DNA of 64,000 nt from Endomychus coccineus (GCA_958510875.1 OY294069.1:180651112-180715111); one strand, 5' to 3'. Numbered from the stretch's first letter, positions 35,607-49,319 are shown. Made by a program: numbers and translations. The notes: a model not told the origin generated them from the letters alone.

Positions 35607-36497
35607 TATACAGGGTGAGTCAGTTTTTTGTAGCCAAACTGCAACAGGAGATAGAACAAGTGTTTTTAAGAAGAAAAGTTCAATAAACATATGTCGTAGA
35701 AGGCTTCGTTTTCGAGATACAGGGTGTTGAAATTGAAAAAAAAATTTCGTTTTTTGCGAATATCTCCCGAACCGTTTATCGTACAGAAAACAGCTTTTGT
35801 AAGCATTTTCTACTCATAGTAAGCTATGTTCTGTGTGATAAAAGTTTTTTTTTCACTCATAATTGGTGAAGATTTTGAAGGGGTAGTGGGTGTTTTTCTC
35901 CCCAACTTCTACGCCACTGGAAAAAAAAACGGTTTTGAGACAACCATTAGAACCGCCAATGTTTTCTACACAAAAAAGGTACTCTTGGTCATAAGCTCTA
36001 AAGTTGACCGTTTTCGAGAAAAATCAACTTTTATGTTGAAAAACATGGTCAATTCTTACTAATTAGACGAAATTTATTCAAACAAGTAGAACAAGTAACA
36101 AAATCAAAGGATTGACCATGTTTTTCAACATAAAAGTTGATTTTTCTCGAAAACGGTCAACTTTAGAGCTTATGACCAAGAGTACCTTTTTTATGTAGAA
36201 AACATGGGCGGTTCTATTCTACCCCTTCAAAATCTTCACCAATTATGAGTGAAAAAAAAACTTTTATCACACAGAACATAGCTTACTATGAGTAGAAAAT
36301 GCTTACAAAAGCTGTTTTCTGTACGATAAACGGTTCGGGAGATATTCGCAAAAAACGAAATTTTTTTTTCAATTTCAACACCCTGTATCTCGAAAACGAA
36401 GCCTTCTACGACATATGTTTATTGAACTTTTCTTCTCAAAACACTTGTTCTATCTCCTGTTGCAGTTTGGCTACAAAAAACTGACTCACCCTGTATA
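35607..36497. mobile_element. 891-bp foldback element (near-perfect palindrome)
   Basis: The ends are TATACAGGGTGAGTCAGTTT and AAACTGACTCACCCTGTATA. Both halves are inverted copies almost base for base across roughly 430 bp each, meeting at a centre near 36060-36110 (AACATGGTCAATTCTTACTA..GGATTGACCATG). The right arm lacks about 50 bp present on the left (GGGTGTTTTTCTCCCCAACT..). Short ORFs are arm-derived. TA at both ends may be a target duplication. A related half occurs at 51849-53157. Confidence 0.92.
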
Positions 36498-39424
36498 AAT
36501 TTTTAAAATATATTTCGGTGTAGAACCCAGAGTAGTTCTATTACACCCTGTATAACCTACAATGCAATATACTGCTCAGGATAATTTGCCATTGCATTCC
36601 TGTAGTGGCATTGTGAATGATGAACGCTTTAGCATGATGGACGTAATGTGAAAACCTCATTCTTCACTATGTAATAAAATCCCTTCCGTCAATTTGTACA
36701 GCAAAATTTATAGTATCGATATCTTATAATCGTGCCGCAATCTGCTCTGTACACGCTCAAAATTATTAATTGTTATGTGCAAACCACAAACGTACGTTAC
36801 CGTTTGCTTGTCATAATTAACATCAAGCGCCATAACAAATGACGACGCTATCTCAGCATCCCGCAGAAACGACTATAAAACCGCGTATGGCGAACTCTGC
36901 GAGTTACGGTCCGGTCGCCGCGCGAAAGAATTTATTGTTAGGGCGAAGACGAAGAAGCAATATCGTAAACGGGGCAATTTTTAAATGAACAACAACGTTT
37001 CAGCGTCTTTAAAACATTTTACGACTGCCAATTACTTCTTTCGCCAGATACCCGTTCCGTCTCTCGGACGGATTACGGCAGACAGCTTTCACAACTACCG
37101 AGAATCGTAAAACGTCATCGTCGTAGGTGTTCATTACATGGCGAGCCTTCGTCTTGCGAAAAATATCGCCGAGTTAATAATATTCTGAAAATGCCAGTAC
37201 AGCACGGCTGCAAGTAAAACATAAATTCAGGAAGAATTATAACGTTGGATGATAGTTATCAGTGTAGACTTCAGAATATGCAATTAGGGCTGTGAACCAC
37301 TAAAAATGGGGCCTTAGTAAGACAGAGGTTTATTTGACCCCACAATAACGTGTACTAATAAGTATCTAAGTTACAGAATCTAAGATAATAGACTGTGGGT
37401 CAAACCAAAAGTGTTTTTTTCTAATTTGCATGACATGTGGCTTTAGAAGGATGGAGTCACATATCACACTGTATTCCAAACCAAATTTCCTGCTCGTCTT
37501 ATCTCTCAGTAATCGATTGGCCATCAAGATCTTACGATTTGATCCCATTAGCCTTTTTTCTCTGGAGCTATTCGAAAGAATAGACCAAGCTTTAGACCGA
37601 ACATATCGAGACCATCAGTAGGCGCGTCTGCCGCATCGATACTCCATCCTATCCCATGAATAGTGCTTTCTGGCGAAACATACTAGGCACTTTTAAAACG
37701 CAAGGGCTTTGGGATTGTTTAAATTTCGATTGTCTAGATTGAATGAGAGCTTGGTATTTCGTACCTCACGAAACCTTATCTGGAGTGAAAAAATGCCGAT
37801 ATCTGAACTTAGATTTAGTTTGTACTTTCAATGTAGGTATATTGAAATTCTATGGTGTTTAATTTTAGAGATTCATTCTAATAAGGCAAAAATTTAACTC
37901 TAGATTTTGGAAAAGTATGTCCTGTTTCCAGAATATGTTTCGAGAAAGATGAATCCGTTTCACAAAGTCTAAAGGATCTAAAATGTTCCTTTTATTTATT
38001 TAATATATTGCGACTTGTTTTAGCATTTCAAAGTAATCACAATCTGAAACTAATTGGTTCAATGGACATACACATGCTTCAGACTGAAATTTGATGCCAA
38101 ATCTATAGGTATTTGATTTTAATTACAAGTAACACTTTATTTTTAATAACTTAAGAGTCAGATGGCCAATATTTGAGGTTTCCGAACGCTGCGACATATT
38201 TCCTGAGCGTCTATGGTAGAGTCGAATTCCTCGTCCATCAGAGCGTATTATGACGGCGTTATATCGCAATCGATGAGATCGACCGAATTCACTATTTTTC
38301 CCTTAGGGAATTTGGGAAAATTCGAAAATTGCCAAAGGTTCATGTAACTTATGGAACTTGTTCTATGGGGTCTCAAAAAGTTGTTGATACCAATTGGGGG
38401 TACCTTAATCATGTTAAAAGTGATTTTCATTGTTTATTTATCTAAGGGATGGCTCCAAAAAGTACATTTCATAACACCTTGATTTTTCTTCTGAAACGAA
38501 GTTTGATATCTCCTCTATTTATTTAAACTTTTCTGGATGGAAATTTTGTAAATTAACTTCTGACAGACCTTATTTATACATTATTATTTTCAATAAAATT
38601 ACATTTTATCACACCTCTCTGTTTCTTTATATGAACTTTTAGATCTCCTCTATCTATAAAAACTTATCTGGATTTAACTTGTTTCCAATATCTGTTTATT
38701 TCTTGAACCTAGCATCGTTTTGCATCCTGTTAAACGTAAACGTCATACTGTCAATAGCAATGAAAAATGTCACAACTTCTCGCTCGATTATCTCCCAGAG
38801 TAAAAGAATTCCACTAATCAAACGGAAGTCGGATAAATACAAGAAATAGCTTTATCACACGGCGTGTAACCAGTTTATTTATGAACACTCGCAAATAAAA
38901 AGATGGATTGTCGAGCAATTACGATACGAGATTCCGTTCTGCGTAAGTACGTCGGTATGTGTGTCGTGAAATATTGTAGAATCGCCGATAGAGGAAGCGC
39001 CTTCAATCCAATCGATTTTCGCACAAAAAGTATTTCGAACAATATTTAATTAAGCGTTTATTGTACACGATAGAAGCAAACGTTCGTTGAATGTGTAGAT
39101 TATTGTATACATGAATTAATTTCCATTTATGAGTGTTCAATATCTGATTTTTTCGAAGCTGTGCGAACCAAACGTGTTGACGATCATGTTATACTTGCAT
39201 AACACGTAAATACGTAGGTCTAAATGGCATGTACTTCCATTTAGTACGTAACTCCCATTACAGGATGTACAATCCAACTGTAAATGTTTACTCTTATACA
39301 GGCTGGGTCGTTTGCTATACAGCAAACATAACATGAAATTCATACCAGATACAGATTGAGTGAGTAATAAATACAACTACCGATGAACAAAAACTCAATA
39401 AGTTTCTGTTTCTTGTTTACAAGG
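36498..39424 (-). other. KAT7 intron 3; no gene seen; one TATA-like promoter motif
   Basis: At 36871-36880 CTATAAAACCGCG lies about 25-30 bp before a CpG-rich stretch, which resembles a core promoter on the plus strand, but no ORF follows. No other features are supported. Confidence 0.3.
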
Positions 39425-41277
39425 CAGTGGCGGCTGGCGACTCTCAAATATGATAAGGCAACATTTAAAACTCGTATTATTAATAGCGAATTCAACAAGT
39501 GAGCAATCTCGTCTGTTGTTCCTCCACGAGAGATTCCAGATAGCCAGACTAGACGAACTCAATCTAGACACCCTTTCCCTGTCAAGCTCGAGACCTGTCG
39601 AACTTCTTCCTACCTAGTGAGGTCTCTCCCTATCTTATCTTAATGATCATTCTCCATTTTATTTCCTGTTTCTCTGATAATTTTTAAAATTTTACAATTA
39701 TGTCCCCGTTCTCAGTAGTTATTTTTAATCTGGCAACAGTGCCCTGAGGCTAGACTCTCTATATATCTCAAACGCTGAGCATGTGTTGTTCAACGCAGTT
39801 GCCGTTTTTCCAACCAGTCCGAACGCCAACTGGGTAAATCAGTAAAGATGGCAACACCCTCTGGAGGCTAGCCTGCGGCAGCCGCTAGCAATCTATGAAA
39901 TATGAGACGTGCGTTCTGCCGACTGCTGAGTAGGTCAGTCAGTGCTTGTGTATGTGTTGTCACGCCACGCGAAGTAAGGTTAGATTGTTGTGTGTTGTAA
40001 ATTTAAAATGAGCGTTAGTGAGTTAGTTGCTGCCTTTTAGAAAATCCATTTAGTGAATTAACATAATAAACGGCCTTTACCGGATTTGAAGGGATTAGTA
40101 ATGTCAGGTAACTATCGAAATCGATCATTTAATACTAATAGTATTGACAAGACGAAGTTTGAAAAAAAAATCATTGATTTCCCATTTATTTACCATCCAT
40201 AAAAATAAAGACAAATTAATTGAAACATTTGATTTTGTATTAAACAGTGATGACTTTTCAACAGATCAGGTTTCATTAAATGCTGTTGGTTTAAAATCTT
40301 ATTTAGAAAATGAAGAATTTTTGTTTTTTCTTGATAATTTTAAATTAATATTTGAACAAACTGATCTTATTTTTCAAATTTTACAACATAAATTCACTGA
40401 TATAATTTATTCAAAAGATCGTTTGAAACATCTCATTGGAAAAATTTCAAGTTTCTGTACTATTAAAGGTCAAATATTGAGATTCGATTTTCCGATTTAC
40501 ATGAATTGAAGTTTTTTGACTTGACGAATAGAAGATTTTTCGAATCTTTTTTAAAAGAGTCCCCCAATACACTTCAAGATAACTTAGTTCTAAAATATAA
40601 ATTTTTTGATAAAATAGCACGGCACAATGAATTATGCGTTATATACTCGGATAAAGATATTTTAGGCCAGTATGACAGTCACGCCGATATGATAAAATAT
40701 ATGATAGACAATGATTTGCAACAAGTTTTACCTCAGTTTTATAAACTACTTTGTTTGACAGTCACCATTTCTGTCACGTGGGCATCGGTGGAGAGATCAT
40801 TTTCTACTCTCAAAGGAATTAAAACTTACATGCCAAATACAATGGGCCAAAATCGTTTATACAATGTTAGTTTAATATCTATTGAAAAAGATTTAGTAAA
40901 ACACTTAAAACAAAATGATACATTTTTTGATAATATTATTGATCATTTTTCGCAAACTAAAGACCGTAGAATTCCGTTAATATATGAAAAAAAGTTAATA
41001 AAATTAATAAAAAAAACAAAATATGAAAAATTCCAAAAAAAAGAAAAAATACTAAAAATCCAAAAAAAAAATAAAAGACAAAAAACGAACAAAAAAATTT
41101 TTTGCCAAGAGAAACTCTATACCTCCACGTTGGTTCTTGCTGGGTAACAATCAATTTTGTCACTGAAGTAGCTGATACGGTCGCTGTGCAAAGGTTAAAA
41201 GGCTGTGAATAGAGTATATTTTTACAAAAACGTTTTATGTCCAGCCTCCTCTCTCAAAAATTCACGAGCCGCCACTG
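39425..41277 (+). mobile_element. hAT transposon copy 2, inverted relative to copy 1
   Basis: The left end is CAGTGGCGGCTGGCGACTCT and the right end, read inward on the minus strand, is CAGTGGCGGCTCGTGAATTT. The interior is the reverse complement of the nested element at 20881-22533 over most of its length, including the CATTCTCCATTTTATTTCCT and CTCTATATATCTCAAACGCT blocks. It carries two transposase fragments on the plus strand. No 8-bp target duplication is evident (TTACAAGG left, CCTAATAC right). Confidence 0.88.
40144..41147 (+). pseudogene. hAT transposase fragments of copy 2
   Basis: The first frame (40144-40509) covers an internal segment rich in LENEEFLFFLDNFKLIFEQT-type sequence. 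The second (40506-41147) gives FDLTNRRFFESFLKESPNTL, a short deletion, then the hATC dimerisation domain with WASVERSFSTLKGIKTYM and MGQNRLYNVSLI, ending in a Lys-rich tail. The frameshift at 40506 and the loss of the DDE core make it inactive. In the tail TSASVER of copy 1 is TWASVER here. Confidence 0.82.
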
Positions 41278-41284
41278 CCTAATA

Positions 41285-41370
41285 CCTATCTCCACTCCCA
41301 ACATTCCATCTTTGGCTCACATGATGTTCCTCGAACATTATAGGTTTCACTCTCGCGTGGTCAAAGTATA
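41285..41370 (+). pseudogene. LINE 3'-tail remnant
   Basis: CTCCACTCCCAACATTCCAT..GGCTCACATGATGTTCCTCG..GTGGTCAAAGTATAAAAAAA closely matches the LINE 3' end at 49765-49850. The shared sequence ends in the A-tract that closes this LINE family. Confidence 0.6.
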
Positions 41371-42729
41371 AAAAAAAATCCGCAGGTTGAGTAGTCTGTG
41401 TATGAAAGTATTGTAGGCTACTATTTCATTTTGAAATGGTTGGGTTTTAAGTATTGTTAAATCAATATAGATAATTACGAAATATCGAAAAATTAAATTT
41501 GTTATTCATTTTTCTCTCTCCATTTCATTTGTGAATTTGATATTTGGATGAATTGTATTTTTGAATTCTAGGAATACATTCTCTCCGAGTTCTAATGAAA
41601 CACGCTATGATGTCGTCAACGTCTCTATACAAAAATATAAACCTCTTCATAAAGGGGCATTTATGAATTTCAGTTTCCTAATCTTCCATAAATATTTCTG
41701 CTGATAAGAGGCTCAATAGGCTACCCATAGTCAAACCAGATTCAAAGAATATGCTCCCATAAAAGAAGAGTAATAGTGAAAAATCAGCGTTAGCCAGATA
41801 TATTTTAAATATGGATGGAAATGTATAGGTGAAAAAGCAATTTATTGATTTCACATTTATCTCCAGTTGAGGTTAATCCTAGCATTGCTAATTCCAAATA
41901 GCAATTTAACATTTTCATTTCTAATTTAGTTTACTCTGATGATTGCTACTTGGTAGCTGAAATATCATCATTTAATGGATAAGGGTTATTATTTATTATT
42001 TATAGTGTTATAGTGTAACTCCAGTGTGAACTCTTTTTTTTTATTAATCAAACTCATGTGAATCGACTGAAACATGCGAAATTAATGAAACCCATCAACT
42101 TTAACAAGAAATATTTAATGATGAAAAAAAATCCATTCATGTCTTGAGACTTAATTGATATATTTCCACGATTACATATCTGGTAGTACGATCAACTACA
42201 CCAGAATACATCCAAGAGGCGAATGAGGTACAAGGAAACGGATACCGAATGACCGAAAAAAGGAAGGCAATTAAAACCAGGATACTCCTCGTATGTAATT
42301 TATTTATTTTAACAAATATGCACTCGGCTTAATTGAGGAAACGGTTGCTGTACTGTAGTAGACTAGACACACTAGCAATATCCATTATTTCTTATCTTAT
42401 CTACATGAGAGTGTGGGGGAGAAAGTTCACTTAGATACACAACACTCACGTGTGCTACGCTTGAGGAAAGGTGTAATCTGTAATATACGTTCAGACGCAG
42501 GTCTCTCGATATTATCAATTTGCAATTCACATCAGAGCCTAATGACGAACGAATGAGGAACAGGCCTCTATCCGCATTCGCCTTTTTCATATTTATTCAA
42601 AGAAACTATCTAACACAAAATCAAATTCGAAAACGTATATTTTCTACTTCTAGTTTAGTTAGTTTAGTGTATTTTACCTGCTCAGATAAATACAAAAAAA
42701 TAGATGGAAGAATACCTCAGAGTGTGGAG
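41371..42729 (-). other. KAT7 intron 3; foldback half-element at 41935-42015, otherwise no gene
   Basis: TTACTCTGATGATTGCTACT..GGATAAGGGTTATTATTTAT is homologous to one arm of the small foldback at 8250-8425. The rest shows only chance ORFs. Confidence 0.4.
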
Positions 42730-45700
42730 TACGTTTTCGGAATTATGACTATTTAATCGTCAACCATTGATTTGAGTAACTTTCAGACGAAGAGAGATAT
42801 CGACTTGCAGTTTGTGCCATTCGCTTCAAAACCATCGAATTAGTTTGAAAAGATATTTTTTTCATGGAAAACACTCCAAAGCCGGCAAATAAAATTTTCG
42901 GAATTATGACTATTTGATCGTCAACCACTGATTTGCGTAACTTTCAGACGGAAAGAGATATCGACTTGCGGTTTGTGTCATTCGCTTCAGAATCATTGAC
43001 TTAGTTGGGAAAGATATTTTTTCTTATAGAAAACACTTCAAAGACGGGAAATAAAATTTTCGGAAGTATGACTTTTTAATCGTCAACCCTTGAATTGCGT
43101 AACTTTCAGACGGAAAAAGATATCGACTTGCGGTTCATGACATTCGCTTCAAAATCATCGAATTAGTTTGAGAAGATATTTTTTTTATAGAAAACACTCC
43201 AAAGACGGGAAATAAAATTTTCGGAAGTATGACTTTTTAATCGTCCAACATTGAATTAAGTAACTTTGAGACGGAAAAAGATATCAACTTGCGGTTAATG
43301 ACATTCGCTTCAAAATCATCGAATTAGTTTGAAAAGATATTTTTTTTATAGAAAACACTCCAAGGACGGGAAATAAAATTTTCGGAAGTATGACTATTTA
43401 ATCGTCAAACATTAAATTGCGTAACTTTCAGACGGAAAGAGATATCGACTTGCAGTTTGTGCCATTCGCTTCAGAATCATTGAGTTAGTTGGGAAAGATA
43501 TTTTTCTTATAGAAAACACTTCAAAGACGGGAAACAAAATTTTCGGAAGTATGACTTTTAATCGTCCAACATTGAATTGCGTAACTTTGAGACGGAAAAA
43601 GCTTTCGACTTGCGGTTTGTGCCATTCGCTTCAGAATAATCGAGTTAGTTGGGAAAGATATTTTTCTCATAGGAATCACTTCAAAGACGGGAAATAAAAT
43701 TTTTGGAATTATGACTATTTAATCGTCAACCATTGAATTGCGTAACTTTCAAACGAAAAGAGATATCGACTTGCGGTTTGTGCCATTCCCTTCAGAATCA
43801 TTGACTTAGTTGGGAAAGATATTTTTCTTATAGAAAACACTTCAAAGACGGGAAGTAAAATTTTCGGAAGTATGACTTTTTAATCGTCAACCCTTGAATT
43901 GCGTAACTTTCAGACGGAAAAAGATATCGACTTGCGGTTAATGACATTCGCTTCAAAATCATCGAATTAGTTTGGAAAGATATTTTTTTTATAGAAAACA
44001 CTCCAAAGACGGGAAATAAAATTTTCGGAAGTATGACTTTTTAATCGTCCAACATTGAATTGCGTAACTTTGAGACGGAAAAAGATATCAACTTGCGGTT
44101 TGTGCGATTCGCTTCAGAATCATTGAGTTAGTCGGGAAAGATATTTTTTTGATAGGAATCACTTCAAAGACGGGAAATAAAATTTTCGGAATTATGACTA
44201 TTTAATCGTCAATCATTGAATTGCCTAACTTTCAAACGGAAAGAGATATCGACTTGCGGTTTGTGCCATTCGCTTCAGAATCATTGACTTAGTTGGGAAA
44301 GATATTTTTCTTATAGAAAACACTTCAAAGACGGGAAATAAAATTTTCGGAAGTATGACTTTTTAATCGTCAACCCTGGAATTGCGTAACTTTCAGACGG
44401 AAAAAGATATCGACTTGCGGTTCATGACATTCGCTTCAAAATCATCGAATTAGTTTGAAAAGATATTTTTTTTTATAGAAAACACTCCAAAGACGGGAAA
44501 TAAAATTTTCGGAAGTATGACTATTTAATCGTCAAATATTAAATTGCGTAACTTTCAGACGGAGAGAGATATCGACTTGCGGTTTCTGCCATTCGCTTCA
44601 GAATCATTGAGTTAGTTGGGAAAGATATTTTTCTTATAGAAAACACTTCAAAGACGGGAAATAAAATTTTAGGAAGTATGACTTTTTAATCGTCCAACAT
44701 TGAATTGCGTAACTTTGAGACGGAAAAAGCTTTCGACTTGCGGTTTGTGCCATTCGCTTCAGAATAATCGAGTTAGTTGGGAAAGATATTTTTCTCATAG
44801 GAATCACTTCAAAGACGGGAAATAAAATTTTTGGAATTATGACTATTAATCGTCAACCACTGAATTGCGTAACTTTCAAACGGAAAGAGATATCGACTTG
44901 CGGTTTGTGCCAGTCGCTTCAGAATCATCGAGTTGGATGGGAAAGATATTTTTGTTATAGGAATCACTTCAAAGACGGGAAATAAAATTTTTGGAATTAT
45001 GACTATTTAATCGTCAACCATTGAATTGCGTAACTTTCTAACGGAAAGAGATATCGACTTGCGGTTTGTGCCAGTCGCTTCAGAATCATCGAGTTAGTTG
45101 GGAAAGATATTTTTTTTATAGGAATCACTTCAAAGACGGGAAATAAAATTTTTGGAATTATGACTATTTAATCGTCAACCATTGAATTGCGTAACTTTCA
45201 AATGGAAAGAGATATCGACTTGCGGTTTGTGCCAGTCGCTTCAGAATCATCGAGTTAGTTGGGAAAGATATTTTTTTATAGGAATCACTTCAAAGACGGG
45301 AAATAAATTTTTTGGAATTATGACTATTTAATCGTCAACCATTGAATTGCGTAACTTTCAAACGGAAAGAGATATCGACTTGCGGTTTGTGCCAGTCGCT
45401 TCAGAATCATCGAGTTAGTTGGGAAATATATTTTTTTATAGGAATCACTTCAAAGACGGGAAATAAAATTTTCGGAATTATGTCTATTTAATCGTCAACC
45501 ATTGAATTGCGTAACTTTCAAACGGAAAGAGATATCGACTTGCGGTTTGTGCCAGTCGCTTCAGAATCATCGAGTTAGTTGGGAAAGATATTTTTTTTAT
45601 AGGAATCACTTCAAAGACGGGAAATAAAATTTTTGGAATTATGACTATTTAATCGTCAACCATTGAATTGCGTAACTTTCAAACGGAAAGAGATATCGAC

Positions 45701-47470
45701 TTGCGGTTTGTGCCAGTCGCTTCAGAATCATCGAGTTAGTTGGGGAAGATATTTTTTTATAGGAATCACTTCAAAGACGGGAAATAAAATTTTCGGAATT
45801 ATGTCTATTTAATCGTCAACCATTGAATTGCGTAACTTGCAAACGGAAAGAGATATCGACTTGCGGTTTGTGCCAGTCGCTTCAGAATCATCGAGTTAGT
45901 TGGGGAAGATATTTTTTTTATAGGAATCACTTCAAAGACGGGAAATAAAATTTTTGGAATTATGACTATTTAATCGTCAACCATTGAATTGCGTAACTTT
46001 CAAACGGGAAGAGATATCGACTTGCGGTTTGTGCCAGTCGCTTCAGAATCATCGAGTTAGTTGGGAAATATATTTTTTTATAGGAATCACTTCAAAGACG
46101 GGAAATAAAATTTTCGGAATTATGTCTATTTAATCGTCAACCATTGAATTGCGTAACTTGCAAACGGAAAGAGATATCGACTTGCGGTTTGTGCCAGTCG
46201 CTTCAGAATCATCGAGTTAGTTGGGAAAGATATTTTTTTTATAGGAATCACTTCAAAGACGGGAAATAAAATTTTTGGAATTATGACTATTTAATCGTCA
46301 ACCATTGAATTGCGTAACTTTCAAACGGAAAGAGATATCGACTTGCGGTTTGTGCCAGTCGCTTCAGAATCATCGAGTTAGTTGGGGAAGATATTTTTTT
46401 ATAGGAATCACTTCAAAGACGGGAAATAACATTTTTGGAATTATGACTATTTAATCGTCAACCATTGAATTGCGTAACTTTCAAACGGAAAAAGATATCG
46501 ACTTGCGGTTTGTGCCAGTCGCTTCAGAATCATCGAGTTAGTTGGGGAAGATATTTTTTTATAGGAATCACTTCAAAGACGGGAAATAACATTTTTGGAA
46601 TTATGACTATCTAATCGTCAACCATTGAATTGCGTAACTTTCAAACGGAAAGAGATATCGACTTGCGGTTTGTGCCAGTCGCTTCAGAATCATCGAGTTA
46701 GTTGGGAAATATATTTTTTTATAGGAATCACTTCAAAGACGGGAAATAAAATTTTCGGAATTATGTCTATTTAATCGTCAACCATTGAATTGCGTAACTT
46801 GCAAACGGAAAGAGATATCGACTTGCGGTTTGTGCCAGTCGCTTCAGAATCATCGAGTTAGTTGGGAAAGATATTTTTTTTATAGGAATCACTTCAAAGA
46901 CGGGAAATAAAATTTTTGGAATTATGACTATTTAATCGTCAACCATTGAATTGCGTAACTTTCAAACGGAAAGAGATATCGACTTGCGGTTTGTGCCAGT
47001 CGCTTCAGAATCATCGAGTTAGTTGGGGAAGATATTTTTTTATAGGAATCACTTCAAAGACGGGAAATAACATTTTTGGAATTATGACTATTTAATCGTC
47101 AACCATTGAATTGCGTAACTTTCAAACGGAAAAAGATATCGACTTGCGGTTAATGACATTCGCTTCAAAATCATCGAATTAGTTTGAAAAGATATTTTTT
47201 TATAGAAAACACTCCAAAGACGGGAAATAAAATTTTCGGAAGTATGACTATTTAATCGTCAACCATTGAATTGCGTAACTTTCAAACGGAAAGAGATATC
47301 GACTTGCGGTTTGTGCCAGTCGCTTCAGAATCATCGAGTTAGTTGGGAAAGATATTTTTTTTATAGGAATCACTTCAAAGACGGGAAATAAAATTTTTGG
47401 AATTATGACTATTTAATCGTCAACCATTGAATTGCGTAGTTTGGAAAGATATTTTTCTTATAGAAAACAC
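42730..47470. repeat. Satellite array, ~162-bp monomer, about 29 copies
   Basis: The anchor TTTCGGAATTATGACTATTT recurs every 160-163 bp from 42733 to about 47393. Each monomer contains TCGTCAACCATTGAATTGCG, ATATCGACTTGCGGTTTGTG, CGCTTCAGAATCATCGAGTT and CACTTCAAAGACGGGAAATA. The left half (to about 44.8 kb) mixes divergent monomer types (AAGTATGACTTTTTAATCGTCC with TTGAGACGG versus AATTATGACTATTTAATCGTCAACC). The right half is more uniform with alternating C/T variants. The array ends abruptly inside a monomer at about 47470. No ORF of any length crosses it. Confidence 0.96.
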
Positions 47471-49300
47471 GCCAACATTAAATATTATTTACAAATTAAC
47501 ATAAAATTGTAAATAGATTCCATAGTTAGTTTTAATTTTAGACAACAATGAAGCGGGTTAGAGCATACCAATACCTTAAATTATGGTGCTCCCGAGGTTA
47601 TTACCCCAATATGATTATGTTTTCAAAGGAGATTGTACTTAAAATTGATATCAGTAGAGTTGTAAAATACCATAGAAGTGATTGACGTTGGAAATTTGCA
47701 AAGGCACTCAATATGCATTATTTTTAGTTTAAGTTAATACCATTCATTATCTGTGGAGAAAATTCATTCTCCGCTGATAACGACAAACGCAACGGGTAAT
47801 ATTACAGCCGACCAGTCCGCCCCGTTCTTGTGGGGTCGTCAACAATGCAATAATACCGTCTCAAACTCGAACTCCTTCCTGCGTCTAGACGAGAGGGTCT
47901 GGGGGCAGGATTCTCCGTTTCTTGTCGATGGAAAACGGAGATGAGCACACCGTAGCCACCACCTCTTCTGATGCTCGTCGAGACGGAAATCGAATTTGCA
48001 TAACTTTACACTTGGCGCGGTTATTAAACTTTTGAGCACCGGTTTAGTTAACATGCTCGTTAGTTTATTGAATAGGCGAGAGAATAACAGAAAAGCTAGC
48101 CGAGTAATTAGAAATAGCCATAAGTCTTTGTCGGCGAATTTTGAACCTGCTAGTTCGTTATTATTTCAGATATTTTGCTGCGTTATCTTTGCTAATGCCA
48201 AGGTACATAAAAGCAAATTCTACAACGAATTCTACAAGTGAAGTGATGTATAAGAAACTACTGGAACCAAACTTAGGTCACAAATACTGGGCTACCGCAA
48301 ATTACAATTCAAGTAATGAATAAATTCCAAAAACATCTCCGTCCTAGAGACGTTTTATTCTAGTTTCTTGCATACTTTAGAAACATATCTGGTTCGAAAA
48401 AAACGTACTTTCTTAGTTCAAGACTCGCCCGGTAACGTAGTGCATTTTCTACCACTATCTCTTTACGCTCGCGATTGTTCGCAATGTTCAATGCGTCTGG
48501 CTGGGGGATGATTGCAGCTGCATAGAATCGCTACAAGAAGGGTCGGTCTGAAATAGTACAACCATTCCTATCCGATTAAAACATTCGCAAAATGAGAAAA
48601 GTCTACGGAGGGTGGTGCTGTAGCCAGCCTAGCTAGCTGGGTCAATCACATCACGGTTCAGGATGGGACGGATGATTTGGGCGTCTGTGTTGCGTCGCGT
48701 CAGTTCGTCGACCTCGAGCCCCGAGAGCGGCCCAGCCGGCAGGTGTGGCGCGTCGGTAATTCGTTTATCCTCCGCACATACACAACGACGATCTCGCCGT
48801 CTGCCCAGAGTTTTCGCAGATAATCTAGATAACATTCGGTTTGAAGTTGAAGAAACATTATCAAATCAGCGATAATAACGATATGGGTGATTGTATTAAC
48901 ACCCGTAAGAACAATATTATATTGCAAATGATTTAAAACAGCTAAGACGGAAAGTTCATTTGAATTTGGCCCACTAAAAAATTCTGACTGAAGTACATCT
49001 TGATGTCCTAAGCATGAATTTGACCGGGGGATGAAATCTGGTTTTATGTAATTATCTCGAAAGGTGCTGACTTTTTTCGTAAGATTCATCGTTCCACAGA
49101 TATAGAATGAATTGTGCCTGAATAGAAATAGACGACTATTATACTATTTTCATCAAACAGGATTTTGCGTTTTTGTACTAGGAAACTCATAATTTCAACA
49201 AGAAAAGTTCACTGCTAAGAGAACAAGGCTATGTAAGTTCAAAATAAAACTAGACGAATGATGGTTATTTGTCGTTCTCAAGGAATGTGGACCTGACTTA
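47471..49300 (-). other. KAT7 intron 3; no gene recognised; GC-rich patch at 48600-48840
   Basis: At 48600-48840 both strands carry ORFs (68-129 codons) in CpG-rich sequence with GGCCCAGCCGGCAGG. No motif is recognised. At 47750-48000 similarly unassigned ORFs occur. They may be unrecognised TE coding relics. Confidence 0.3.
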
Positions 49301-49319
49301 ACACCAGTTTTCTGCAGGT

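Noticed and set aside
42730..47470. CRISPR-like regular repeats
   Set aside because: The repeats are contiguous ~162-bp monomers with no unique spacers, in a eukaryotic intron. This is a satellite.
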